Of a stretch of DNA of 34,995 nucleotides, positions 8,176 to 15,618 are shown one piece after another. Made by a program: the position numbers and the translations under genes. Within the stretch, counting starts at the first letter, position 1. Each line of letters opens with the position of its first letter. The notes under the pieces are model-generated. The model did no database searches, was not told where the DNA came from, and worked only from the letters and a program-made list of their open reading frames with translations. Source of the stretch: Acidobacteriota bacterium (lineage in GTDB: Bacteria; Acidobacteriota; Thermoanaerobaculia; Gp7-AA8); the NCBI GenBank assembly GCA_003223635.1, contig QHVS01000155.1:502-35496 (forward strand). The letters run 5' to 3'.

Positions 8176-10017
8176 ATGGCGCGACAGCTCATCTGTTCGG
8201 TCCTGCTTGTGTGGGTGTGCCTGGGACCAATTGCGGCACGCGCGGAGCAGATTGCGCCGCGGGACATCTGGCCGCAGGCGACCGCCGCGATCGACAATGG
8301 GGATGTCGACACGGCCAACAAGAAGACAAATGAACTGATCGACCTGGCCAAGGCGTACGGCATCAAAACATTTCCGTTATACGCCGTGTCCGCGGCGGCG
8401 CTGGCGCGACAAGCTTCGACAAAAGGAAACCGCATCGCAGTCGATTGGGGATACAAAGCGGCGGACACGCTCGATCCCGGATCGCCGTCCGTGGCCTTCA
8501 CACGAGCGGATTCAGCGCGCGACCAGCAGATGTGGGCGAACGCATTGCCCGCCGCGGCGAGTGGATTCGCCAAGCTCTTCACCAACTATCGGTCGCGGCT
8601 GCTCAGCCGGTCCGACCTTCTGATTGTGATCACGCTGGCCCTGCTGGTCACCGGCGTGATTTTTTCCCTTGCTCTCTTCATCCGCTACGCGCGGTCGATG
8701 GCGCACGACTTTCGCGAGATCATCGGCAAGCGTCTGCGCGGCGGATCGGTATCGGTGCTGGCCTTTGCCCTTCTCTTTCTGCCTTTGTTCGTGTGGCTGG
8801 GACCGGTCTGGCTGATCTTCTACTGGTTCGTGATCTTTTTCGGATACGCACGCGCCGGCGAGCGGCTGCTGATCCTCGTGCTCGCGTTATTGATTGCCGC
8901 CGCGCCGCTGACGCTCGACTTGTTGTCCCACTGGATTGCCGGCGTCGACGGGCCGGTAGTCATGTCGGCCATCGCCAGCGAGGAGCAGGCGTATCAGCCC
9001 GAGGCGCTGCGAAGGATGCAGGAGCTGGTGAATATCGTTCCTGACAACGCCATCCTGCATCTGCTTCTGGGCAATCTGCTATTGCAGGAAGGAAACGAGC
9101 CGCAGGCGGCGGTCCACTACCGCCGATCGCTCGAGCTGCGCGACTCGGCCGGCGCACACGTCAATCTGGGCAATCTGCATTTCCTGGACAATGATTTCTC
9201 CTCGGCCATCACCGAGTATCAGCGTGCGGAGCAGCTCGATCCGCGGATGGCCATCGCCTTCTACAACCATTCCATCGCCAGCGGCGAGACATACAAGTTC
9301 GACGAGCAGGCCCAGAAGCTCGATCAGGCCAAGCGCATCGATCGAGCCTACATCGAGCGGCTCTCATCGAATCCGCCGTCGCAGAAGATCGTCATGTACC
9401 GACCGCCCATCTCGCAGGCCTGGGACGTCTCCTCCGCCATCGCCCGGAACGGCACAGCGCGCACGTTGTTCGGCAACTACTCATGGTTCGATCCCCTGCT
9501 CAGCGCTCAGAACCCCATCAGCCTGGCCGGCGCGCTGGCGCTGGTGTTCGCGCCGCTGATTTTCCTGAAGCGACGCCGCCACGGATTCGCCGGAGCGTGC
9601 ATCAAGTGCGGCCGCACGTTCTGTCATCGCTGCAAGTCCGCGCGGGAGAGCAGCACGTACTGCACGCAGTGCATTCATATCTATCTGAAGCGCGACGGCG
9701 TCTCCCTCGACACCAAGCGCGCCAAACTCGAAGAGGTCGGCGATCATCAGAGCGGCGTGCTGCGCCGCAACAAACTCTTCGGAACGTTTCTGCCCGGGTC
9801 GGCTCAGCTCCTGGAAGGCCGCACCGGCGCCGGGATCGTCGGGTTATTCGCGTTTTTCTTTTTCGTCGGCCTGGCCCTGCTCGTCGGTCGCCTCGCGCCG
9901 ATCCTGGTGCCGGGCGATCTGCCCAGGTTGATGCTCCGCGCGTTGGCCATCGCTCTGGCGGTGCTGACCTGGTTCCTTCTGACCCTGCCGGTGTATCGAA
10001 GAAGGGCGGCCGCTTAG
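8176..10017 (+). CDS. Membrane TPR protein with six-cysteine zinc ribbon
   Basis: A 613-residue membrane protein I cannot assign to a named family. Order: signal peptide (residues 1-24, ending ARAEQ), an extracytoplasmic helical stretch, a first transmembrane helix near 151-175, more hydrophobic helices up to ~260, TPR-like repeats from about 280 to 385 (ALRRMQELVNIVPDNAILHLLLGNLL; AGAHVNLGNLHFLDNDF; AIAFYNHSIASGETY), a helix near 445-465, then a zinc-ribbon-like cluster C475-x2-C-x4-C-x2-C-x9-C496-x2-C499, and two C-terminal transmembrane helices. It probably senses or scaffolds something at the membrane. It is tightly packed between DUF1844 and DUF4388 genes (one base separates its TAG from the next ATG). 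Confidence 0.85.
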   Translation: MARQLICSVLLVWVCLGPIAARAEQIAPRDIWPQATAAIDNGDVDTANKKTNELIDLAKAYGIKTFPLYAVSAAALARQASTKGNRIAVDWGYKAADTLDPGSPSVAFTRADSARDQQMWANALPAAASGFAKLFTNYRSRLLSRSDLLIVITLALLVTGVIFSLALFIRYARSMAHDFREIIGKRLRGGSVSVLAFALLFLPLFVWLGPVWLIFYWFVIFFGYARAGERLLILVLALLIAAAPLTLDLLSHWIAGVDGPVVMSAIASEEQAYQPEALRRMQELVNIVPDNAILHLLLGNLLLQEGNEPQAAVHYRRSLELRDSAGAHVNLGNLHFLDNDFSSAITEYQRAEQLDPRMAIAFYNHSIASGETYKFDEQAQKLDQAKRIDRAYIERLSSNPPSQKIVMYRPPISQAWDVSSAIARNGTARTLFGNYSWFDPLLSAQNPISLAGALALVFAPLIFLKRRRHGFAGACIKCGRTFCHRCKSARESSTYCTQCIHIYLKRDGVSLDTKRAKLEEVGDHQSGVLRRNKLFGTFLPGSAQLLEGRTGAGIVGLFAFFFFVGLALLVGRLAPILVPGDLPRLMLRALAIALAVLTWFLLTLPVYRRRAAA

Positions 10018-10018
10018 C

Positions 10019-11326
10019 ATGGCGCTGGAAGGAACCCTTCGCGACTTCAGCCTGGCCGACATCTTTCAGCTCATCGGCCTGCAGCGGAAGACCGGCGTCC
10101 TCACGCTCCGCACCAAAGACGACACGGTGACCGTGACGTTTCTGGACGGCAAGGTAGTCGGCGCCGACTCGCTCACCCACCGTCTGGAAAACCGCCTGGG
10201 AACGGTTCTGATGAAGAGCGGGATGCTGACCAACGAGCAGCTCGCGCGCGCGCTCGAAATCCAGAAAGAGACTCTGCAGCGCCTCGGCTTCATCCTCACC
10301 CACTACGGGATCATCTCCGCCGACGCGCTGAAGCAGGCCCTCCAGCTCCAGATCCTGCAAATCGTCTACCGCCTCTTCCGCTGGAAGGATGGCGACTACC
10401 ACTTCTCGCAGGAGACGACAATCGAGTACGACCGCGACAACGTCGCGCCGATCACCGCCGAGTCGATCCTCATGGAAGGGGCGCGGATGATCGACGAGTG
10501 GCCGATCATCGAGAAACGGATCCGCTCCTCGGACCTGGTGTTCCGCAAGAAACCCATGGCCCAGGACAACATCGTGGTCGTCACCGGCGGCGACGAGGCG
10601 GACGAGGTCGACTTCGACGACAACGCGCCGCCGGTCAAGCGTCGCAAGACGCACAGCGGCTCGGACAAGATCCGCATCTCCCAGGAAGAAAAGCAGGTCT
10701 ACGAGCTGGTCGACGGGCGAAAGACGGTTACCGAGATCGTGGAGGTCAGCAGACTGTCGGATTTCGACACGAACAAGGCGCTCTACGAGTTGCTGACGCG
10801 CGATCTGATCGAGGAGGTGCGCGGCCAAGCCGCCGTCGCCGCCGTAGCACCAACGCCGGTCGATGAGTCAGAAGTGGCCGAGACGCCAGTGCCACTGCCG
10901 CTGGTACTTTTTCTGGCTCTGGTGGCAGTGGCCTCGATCGCCACCTCGTTCAAGAATCCACTGAACTCCCTCAGCCCGCTGCGCCCCATCGGCCGAGCGT
11001 CCGCGCCGGTCGAGACCAGAAAAGCGATCTCCGTGGAGCGCATTCACACCCTCGGCAACGCGATCGAGGAGTACAACGTGGTCACCGGACATCTCCCCGC
11101 TCGCCTTCAGGATCTCGCGCCGTACTTCGCCTCCACCACGCTCCTCCATGATCCGTGGGGAAACTCGTACCGCTACCTGCAGCAGCCCTCGCGTTACCTG
11201 GTCATCGGCTTCTCCCCGGACGGGAAGCCCGACACGGATCTCTTCCTCTCCCGCGCCATCGACGCGGGCCCGCAGGCCAGCGCGCCGACGAAACAGGAGC
11301 ACGGCGGAATCGTACTGATCGATTAA
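10019..11326 (+). CDS. DUF4388 protein with transmembrane segment and GspG-like C-terminal domain
   Basis: A 435-residue multidomain protein. Residues 1-120 are DUF4388 (MALEGTLRDFSLADIFQLIG; KTGVLTLR; TVTFLDGKVVGA). Then come a second helical region (MLTNEQLARALEIQKETLQR...QILQIVYRLFRWKDGDYHF), a charged linker, and a winged-helix-like segment (QEEKQVYELVDGRKTVTEIV) near 220-265. A transmembrane helix spans about 292-312. The C-terminal part has the layout of a type II secretion major pseudopilin globular domain: RIHTLGNAIEEYNVVTGHLP, LHDPWGNSYRYL (Asp378) and VIGFSPDGKPDTD. It lacks a prepilin N-terminal peptide, so it is not a pilin. DUF4388 proteins are linked to gliding and chemosensory signalling in some bacteria. 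The role here is unknown; operon context suggests one membrane complex. Confidence 0.85.
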   Translation: MALEGTLRDFSLADIFQLIGLQRKTGVLTLRTKDDTVTVTFLDGKVVGADSLTHRLENRLGTVLMKSGMLTNEQLARALEIQKETLQRLGFILTHYGIISADALKQALQLQILQIVYRLFRWKDGDYHFSQETTIEYDRDNVAPITAESILMEGARMIDEWPIIEKRIRSSDLVFRKKPMAQDNIVVVTGGDEADEVDFDDNAPPVKRRKTHSGSDKIRISQEEKQVYELVDGRKTVTEIVEVSRLSDFDTNKALYELLTRDLIEEVRGQAAVAAVAPTPVDESEVAETPVPLPLVLFLALVAVASIATSFKNPLNSLSPLRPIGRASAPVETRKAISVERIHTLGNAIEEYNVVTGHLPARLQDLAPYFASTTLLHDPWGNSYRYLQQPSRYLVIGFSPDGKPDTDLFLSRAIDAGPQASAPTKQEHGGIVLID

Positions 11327-11328
11327 CG

Positions 11329-11420
11329 CCCCTCACCCGGCGCTTCGTTCTCGACTGCGATTTCTCGAGTGCCTTCTCCCGCGCGAGCGGGAGAAGGTGC
11401 CGCGGAGCGGCGGATGAGGG
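11329..11420. terminator. Palindromic element / bidirectional terminator between convergent genes (type E)
   Basis: A perfect 11-bp stem with a 4-nt loop lies at 11372-11397 (CCTTCTCCCGC-GCGA-GCGGGAGAAGG). It is enclosed by imperfect outer arms starting CCCCTCACCCGGCGC at the left and ending CGGCGGATGAGGG at the right. It lies between the DUF4388 stop (11326) and the CsbD stop (11430). The CCCTCACC...GGTGAGGG style of element is widespread in bacterial intergenic DNA. Confidence 0.75.
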
Positions 11421-11429
11421 CTGTTTAGT

Positions 11430-11675
11430 TTATCGCCCCATTGGCTTCGTGCGATCGGGAGACTGCTGCTGCATGGAACGAACTTCGTTCTCGATGCTCC
11501 CGGCGTTCCACTTGGCCTCGCCATACTTTTCCTGGATCTTTCCGATCAGCCGATCCTTGTGGCCGGCGATGTGCTCCAGGTCGTCATCGGTGAGCAGACC
11601 CCATTTCTCGCGGAACTTTCCCTTCAGTTGATTCCAATTGCCTCTGACCTGATCCCAAAGGCCGTCGTCTCGCAT
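11430..11675 (-). CDS. CsbD family stress protein
   Basis: An 81-residue hydrophilic protein. Residues 4-60 match CsbD: GLWDQVRGNWNQLKGKFREK, WGLLTDDDL, IAGHKDRLIGKIQEKYG. CsbD proteins are strongly induced by general stress and starvation in several bacteria, but their molecular job is not known. The ATG at 11675 is preceded by AGGAGG with suitable spacing, which excludes the longer upstream reading. The tail after residue 60 is variable. It lies 56 nt downstream of the diacylglycerol-kinase stop and in the same direction. Confidence 0.93.
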   Translation of the reverse strand: MRDDGLWDQVRGNWNQLKGKFREKWGLLTDDDLEHIAGHKDRLIGKIQEKYGEAKWNAGSIENEVRSMQQQSPDRTKPMGR

Positions 11676-11731
11676 GGCTGTGTTCCCTCCTGCACCGAAG
11701 AATCGCAACAGCCATGCCGTTGTGGGCGGGT

Positions 11732-12595
11732 TCAACCGTTCGGGGCGACGATGCGCAGCTTCTCCGCCGCGATGCAAAAGGTGACCGGCGTCTGCGTGAG
11801 CAGCTCACCGTCAGCGTACACATCCAGAGGCTCCTCCGATTCCACGCGGAATTGCGCGCCGCGCCTCATTTCCACGAACGAGCTCTTCACGTGACCGCCG
11901 CTGTAGGCGCGCGGCAGGGTCTTCAGCAACTGAAAACGCGATGTCTGATGCACGACGCAAACATCGAGCAAAGCGTCGGTGATCGAGGCGTCAGGCGCGA
12001 TATGGAATCCGCCGCCGTAGCGCGGAGAATTGGCGAAGACGACGAACATCAATTCCTCTTCATGGCCGTTGATGCGCACGCGGCGCGGCGTGAAGCTCGG
12101 CAGCACGCGAAGCGTGGCATAGAGATAGACGGCCGATCCGCGCAGGAATCTCACTCGTTCATTCGCGTACCTGGCCACCACGGAATCAAAGCCCAGGCCG
12201 GCGACGCCTGCGTATCGAAGATTGTTGGCCAGAGCGATATCGACCTCGCGCGTATTGCCGCGGACGGCGATCTCGCACGCGGCGCTCACTTCACGGGGAA
12301 TCTTCAGGTGTCTGGCGAAGTCGTCGCCGGATCCGAGGGGAATGATGGCCAGCGTGCCGCGGGCCAGATTGAAATCGCGAATGGCCAGGTTCACTGTCCC
12401 GTCCCCGCCGCAAACCACCACTCGTTCGCCGGCGCGCGAACTCTCCGCCGCCGCGCGCATCAGGTCCGCGGGAGACGTGCTGGCGTACATCGTGAACTCG
12501 GCGCCGAGGGCCTGCAGATGCCGCTCGACTTCGCGAGCGTGGTTCCGCGCACGGCCGCGACCGGCGGCGGGATTGTAGATGACCTTGAGTCGCAC
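11732..12595 (-). CDS. Diacylglycerol kinase family lipid kinase (DgkB/YegS type)
   Basis: A soluble lipid kinase of about 287 residues, expected to phosphorylate diacylglycerol or a related lipid with ATP at the membrane surface. Motifs: RLKVIYNPAAGRGRA at the N-terminus (the conserved NPxAG), VVVCGGDGTVNLAI (nucleotide-binding GGDGT), IPLGSGDDFARHL (family GTGNDFAR), and a C-terminal beta domain with GGGFHIAPDASITDALLDV and YADGELL. The start is uncertain: GTG 12595 begins directly before the conserved core, with TACACT 10 nt upstream; a TTG/ATG-like start at 12637 would add 14 residues with no family match. The gene is divergent from the HtrA gene. Confidence 0.92.
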   Translation of the reverse strand: MRLKVIYNPAAGRGRARNHAREVERHLQALGAEFTMYASTSPADLMRAAAESSRAGERVVVCGGDGTVNLAIRDFNLARGTLAIIPLGSGDDFARHLKIPREVSAACEIAVRGNTREVDIALANNLRYAGVAGLGFDSVVARYANERVRFLRGSAVYLYATLRVLPSFTPRRVRINGHEEELMFVVFANSPRYGGGFHIAPDASITDALLDVCVVHQTSRFQLLKTLPRAYSGGHVKSSFVEMRRGAQFRVESEEPLDVYADGELLTQTPVTFCIAAEKLRIVAPNG

Positions 12596-12605
12596 CGAGT
12601 GGGAG

Positions 12606-12611
12606 AGTGTA
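12606..12611 (-). promoter_or_regulatory. Candidate -10 hexamer TACACT for the lipid kinase gene
   Basis: TACACT on the minus strand ends 10 nt before the GTG at 12595. There is no Shine-Dalgarno, which fits a leaderless transcript. Confidence 0.35.
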
Positions 12612-12631
12612 GCTTGAAGGTTGACAACCGA

Positions 12632-12637
12632 TAACAT
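12632..12637 (+). promoter_or_regulatory. Candidate -10 hexamer TAACAT for the HtrA gene
   Basis: TAACAT ends 8 nt before the ATG at 12646. A TTGACA occurs at 12621-12626, but only 5 nt away, too close to serve as the -35 of this -10. Confidence 0.35.
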
Positions 12638-12645
12638 GCGAAGCC

Positions 12646-14004
12646 ATGAGGCAGCTCCGACTCGTTTTCCTTCTCTTCGCAGCCAGCATCGCCTGCAAGC
12701 CGATCGCGGAATCGCAAACCGCGGATCGTCAGCCGCGTCAGGAGCGCACGCCGATTCCTCCCACGGTCACCGGCGCGCGGCGGACACCCATCGCGGTCGT
12801 GGCCCACGACGCGCTCCCCGCCGTCGTCAACATTCAAACCGAAGCGACGATCCGCCGCCGGTAGGTCGATCCCTTCTTCGATCCCTTCGGCGGCCGCGAT
12901 CGCACCTACACTTCGCAATCCCTCGGCTCCGGGTTCGTCTGGTCGAGCGACGGCATCATCGTCACCAACAATCACGTCGTGGAAGGCGCGTCGCGCATTA
13001 CGGTGAACTTCAACGACGGCTCGCAACTGCCGGCAAGACTCATCGGCGTCGATCCGGACAGCGACGTTGCTGTCTTGCGCGTCGACGCCAGGCGTCTTCT
13101 CGCCGCGCAGATCGGGACGTCCTCCGATCTGCTGATCGGTGAGACCGTCGTCGCCGTCGGAAATCCGTTCGGCCTCAGCGGAACCGTAACCACAGGAGTC
13201 GTCTCCGCGCTCGGCCGCTCCGTCCCATCCAAAGAAGCGGGGCGCACCTTCACCGATTACATTCAGACCGACGCCTCGATCAATCCCGGGAACTCCGGCG
13301 GACCGCTGCTGAACATCGAAGGAAAGGTGATCGGAATCAACACGGCGATCTACGCGATGGCCCAGGGCATCGGCTTCGCCATTCCCGTCGATCGCGCAAA
13401 GAAAGTCGTCCAGGATCTCCTGCAGTACGGACAGGTGCGTAGCGCGTGGATCGGCGCAGTGACCGCGACGATCACTCCGGAGGAGGCAAAACGGATCGGC
13501 GCGCGCGCCAGCCATGGAGCGCTGGTGGCGCGAGTGTTCAGCGGGTCGCCGGCGCAGGCCGCCGGCTTGCGCAGCGGCGACGTGATCACCGCGGTGGGCG
13601 GGCGGCCGGTCGACTCTCGCGAGGCGTTTTCGACCTACACAGCCACGATTCCCAGCGGCCAGCCGCTACAAGTCTCGATCGTTCGCGAGGGATCGGCGCG
13701 CACAGTGAATCTTCGGCCCGTCGATCCTCCTCGCGATCTCGGCCTGCGAGTCCTGTGGGAAGTGGCCGGCCTCCGCGTCCGACAGCCGCGCGGAGTCGTG
13801 ATCGATGAAGTGGCGAGCGGCTCGCGGAGCGAAAGGATCGGGCTGGCTCCCGGAGACACGATCGTCGCCGTGAACGGGAATCCGGTCAGCACAATCGATG
13901 AGCTCAACGAGGAGGTGAAGAAGTCCGCCGAGCGCTCTTCCATCGTCCTCGATGTGCCGCGCGGCCCCTACATCTACAGCCTGGCGTTCCCGATGGCAAT
14001 GTAG
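12646..14004 (+). pseudogene. HtrA/Deg-family serine protease interrupted by an in-frame TAG
   Basis: Reading through codon 73 gives a complete 452-codon trypsin-like protease with two PDZ domains. The N-terminus looks like an export signal (MRQLRLVFLLFAASIAC). The catalytic triad is His110 (NNHVVEG), Asp140 (DSDVAVL) and Ser217 (GNSGGPLL). PDZ1 spans about 265-355 and PDZ2 about 370-445. The TAG at 12862-12864 lies between TEATIRRR and VDPFFDPFGG, a loop before the protease core. No ATG, GTG or TTG occurs between it and the catalytic His (12973); the first GTG is 12979, just after it, so reinitiation cannot yield an active enzyme. Either an early nonsense mutation, a sequencing or assembly error, or readthrough. 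No other lesion is visible. Confidence 0.85.
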
Positions 14005-14005
14005 T

Positions 14006-14449
14006 TCAAAACAACGCCAACTGCGGCGGAATCTCGTGCAGCCGCGCGATCCGCCGGGCCTTCCGGCCCAGCAGCAGAAAAAGATTTCGGCGGATCCATT
14101 CCTTCGACTCGCGGTGATAGTGGAACAGCAGCTCCTGCTTGTGGAACCGACGATTGTGGCCCGGGCCGAGGACGTGGTGAAGATATTCGTGGTGGATGAT
14201 CGACTGGATGAAGAAGGCCGGAATGTTCGGAGCGTTCAGCAGCGGATGGATGCGAATCTCAGTCGTATCGTGGTTGTAGGAACCGAGGCGGATACTGCGG
14301 CGTTTCTTGCGGATGATCTGATGTCCCCACCGCACCTGGAGCGTCGGAAATTTGAGGAAATAAGTGCGATGGATTTCAGCGGCCAGCGACGCGAGATGAT
14401 GGTGCCCGACGAGGGCCGGCAGCGGCAGTGGGAGCGACTGCGTCTCCAT
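14006..14449 (-). CDS. SprT-like zinc metallopeptidase domain protein
   Basis: A 147-residue protein. The active-site motif is HHEYLHHVLG (HExxH variant H-E-Y-L-H), followed by GHNRRFHKQE, the third metal ligand region of SprT-like proteins. The N-terminal half has LQVRWGHQIIRKKRRSIRLG, typical of the SprT beta strand and turn before the zinc helix. SprT-like proteins include the DNA-protein crosslink protease SPRTN, but the bacterial short forms are uncharacterised. The start ATG at 14449 is supported by length. It is the last gene of a minus-strand run of five small genes, 40 nt after its upstream neighbour. Confidence 0.82.
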   Translation of the reverse strand: METQSLPLPLPALVGHHHLASLAAEIHRTYFLKFPTLQVRWGHQIIRKKRRSIRLGSYNHDTTEIRIHPLLNAPNIPAFFIQSIIHHEYLHHVLGPGHNRRFHKQELLFHYHRESKEWIRRNLFLLLGRKARRIARLHEIPPQLALF

Positions 14450-14489
14450 CCACCATTATTGTGGGGAGAGGCGAACCGTGGCGCAAGAC

Positions 14490-14816
14490 TTATTCGTCGC
14501 CGCCGCCAGAGCGACCCCTTGCCGCGGTGATATTCGACATGGCCACGGAAGTGATCATCGACGTTCCGGCGGCGATGATCTCGTCGCTCTTCCGCATGCC
14601 GAGGTAAACGCCGACGCCGAGACCCAAAAGAACCGCGGTGATGGGAAAAGAGCTGATGTGCTCGCGCCAGGACTCAGGAAGAAGATTCTCGATCTCATCG
14701 AACAGCGCCTGAGGCCCGTCCGCGAGCGCGCTGCCCAATCGCGAGGCGCGATCCCGAAACGGTGAGTCGTAGTCCATTCCTGCCGCTGCGCGCTCGTGAT
14801 CGTTTGGTGTGACCAT
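14490..14816 (-). CDS. Small membrane protein of unknown function
   Basis: A 108-residue protein with a hydrophilic N-terminus (residues 1-50), a SWREHISSFP segment and a single hydrophobic helix at about residues 58-73 (ITAVLLGLGVGVYLGM), then an Ala/Ser-rich tail. It is similar in layout to the neighbouring DUF883-like protein (charged helix, then a Gly-rich membrane anchor ending in Arg/Lys), so the two may be related. The ATG at 14816 is preceded by AGAGGA. The gap to the upstream gene is 9 nt. Not otherwise recognised. Confidence 0.75.
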   Translation of the reverse strand: MVTPNDHERAAAGMDYDSPFRDRASRLGSALADGPQALFDEIENLLPESWREHISSFPITAVLLGLGVGVYLGMRKSDEIIAAGTSMITSVAMSNITAARGRSGGGDE

Positions 14817-14825
14817 GATGTTCCT

Positions 14826-15107
14826 CTAGTCTTCGTCGCCCTCGTCGCGCCGGAGCAGCAGTCCCACCAGGAACCCCACTCCGACGGAGATCAACAACGC
14901 TTTGCCGGGATTCGAGCGCACGTAGCTGCGGACCTGATCCATCATCGCGCCGATGTCGGCGTCTTCCACGCGCTCGCGCACGCGGTTGTACTGATTCTTC
15001 ACCGCGTCGGACGCTGCAGAGGCGGTATCGCTGACGTATTCCTTGGCGCGATCGAATCTAGAGTCGTTGTCGTCGCCTGCGCCTGCGCTTCTGGTTCTCT
15101 CTTCCAT
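14826..15107 (-). CDS. DUF883/ElaB-YqjD-like membrane-anchored protein
   Basis: A 93-residue protein: an amphipathic helical N-terminus (KEYVSDTASAASDAVKNQYN, then RVEDADIGAMMDQVRSYVRS) and a C-terminal anchor NPGKALLISVGVGFLVGLLL followed by RRDEGDED. This is the standard architecture of the DUF883 family (ElaB/YqjD), which in Escherichia coli anchors ribosomes to the membrane in stationary phase; whether that holds here is unknown. The ATG at 15107 is preceded by AAGGAGG, a strong Shine-Dalgarno. The much longer open reading frame upstream is a shadow of other genes. Confidence 0.85.
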   Translation of the reverse strand: MEERTRSAGAGDDNDSRFDRAKEYVSDTASAASDAVKNQYNRVRERVEDADIGAMMDQVRSYVRSNPGKALLISVGVGFLVGLLLRRDEGDED

Positions 15108-15130
15108 GGCGTCCTCCTTGGCGGAGCCTA

Positions 15131-15280
15131 TCAGACTCGTCGACGGCCGGTCACGAGCTGCACGATCACCAGGATGATGGCGATCACAAGCAGCAGATGC
15201 AGTAAGGCGCCGACGGCCACTTTTGTCACCAGGCCAAGCACCCACAAGATGAGAAGAATGACGATGATGGTCCAAAGCAT
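15131..15280 (-). CDS. 49-residue hydrophobic membrane protein (lmo0937/DUF5670-like)
   Basis: A short gene encoding MLWTIIVILLILWVLGLV, then TKVAVGALLHLLLVIAIILV and the tail IVQLVTGRRRV. Two hydrophobic segments are joined by a short turn and end in a basic tail, matching the lmo0937-type small membrane proteins found in many phyla and often next to stress genes. The ATG at 15280 is preceded by GGAGTG about 8 nt upstream, which overlaps the end of the BON gene; the gap to that gene is 6 nt. Function is unknown. Confidence 0.85.
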   Translation of the reverse strand: MLWTIIVILLILWVLGLVTKVAVGALLHLLLVIAIILVIVQLVTGRRRV

Positions 15281-15286
15281 ATCGAT

Positions 15287-15571
15287 TCACTCCACTGCCA
15301 ACAGGTTGTTTACGGTCCTTACATTGACGACCGACCGGGCCACGGCCGATGCTCGGTCGCGCTGGGAGGCGCTGCGCACCACTCCGGTCAACGTGACGTT
15401 TCCCTGACGTGCAGAAACATCGATCTTCAGACCGGCCAGGGCGGGATCGCTGCGCAGCGCATCGCGAACGCTCGTGGCCAGCGCGGCGTCGTCGATCTGA
15501 CGTGACGGATTGATGTTTCCCGCGCAGCCGAGAAGCGCGACGACGGCGATGACAGCCACAACCGGTCTCAC
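15287..15571 (-). CDS. BON-domain lipoprotein
   Basis: A 94-residue predicted lipoprotein: MRPVVAVIAVVALLGC has a clear lipobox (LLGC, Cys16). The mature part is one BON domain: ATSVRDALRSDPALAGLKID, ARQGNVTLTGVV and VVNVRTVNNLLAVE. BON domains bind phospholipid surfaces; E. coli relatives (OsmY, DolP) act in envelope integrity. The GTG start at 15571 gives the signal peptide. It is the first gene of the five-gene minus-strand run (BON, 49-residue protein, DUF883-like, unknown, SprT-like), divergent from the ABC ATPase. Confidence 0.88.
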   Translation of the reverse strand: MRPVVAVIAVVALLGCAGNINPSRQIDDAALATSVRDALRSDPALAGLKIDVSARQGNVTLTGVVRSASQRDRASAVARSVVNVRTVNNLLAVE

Positions 15572-15602
15572 GATGGAAGCGATACTGCACTGTCCGTGCC
15601 GG

Positions 15603-15608
15603 TAGAAT
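15603..15608 (+). promoter_or_regulatory. Candidate -10 hexamer TAGAAT for the ABC transporter operon
   Basis: TAGAAT ends 10 nt before the ATG at 15619. No Shine-Dalgarno lies between. The spacing is the same as TAGAAC before the flippase gene. Confidence 0.45.
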
Positions 15609-15618
15609 CGCCGCGAAC

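Noticed and set aside
12621-12637. TTGACA as the -35 box of the HtrA promoter
   Set aside because: It is only 5 nt from the candidate -10, far short of the 16-18 nt needed.
12646-14004. Genome-wide reassignment of TAG as an explanation for the HtrA stop
   Set aside because: Several intact genes in the window end in TAG (10015-10017, 27457-27459, 14826-14828 on the minus strand, 32512-32514 on the minus strand).
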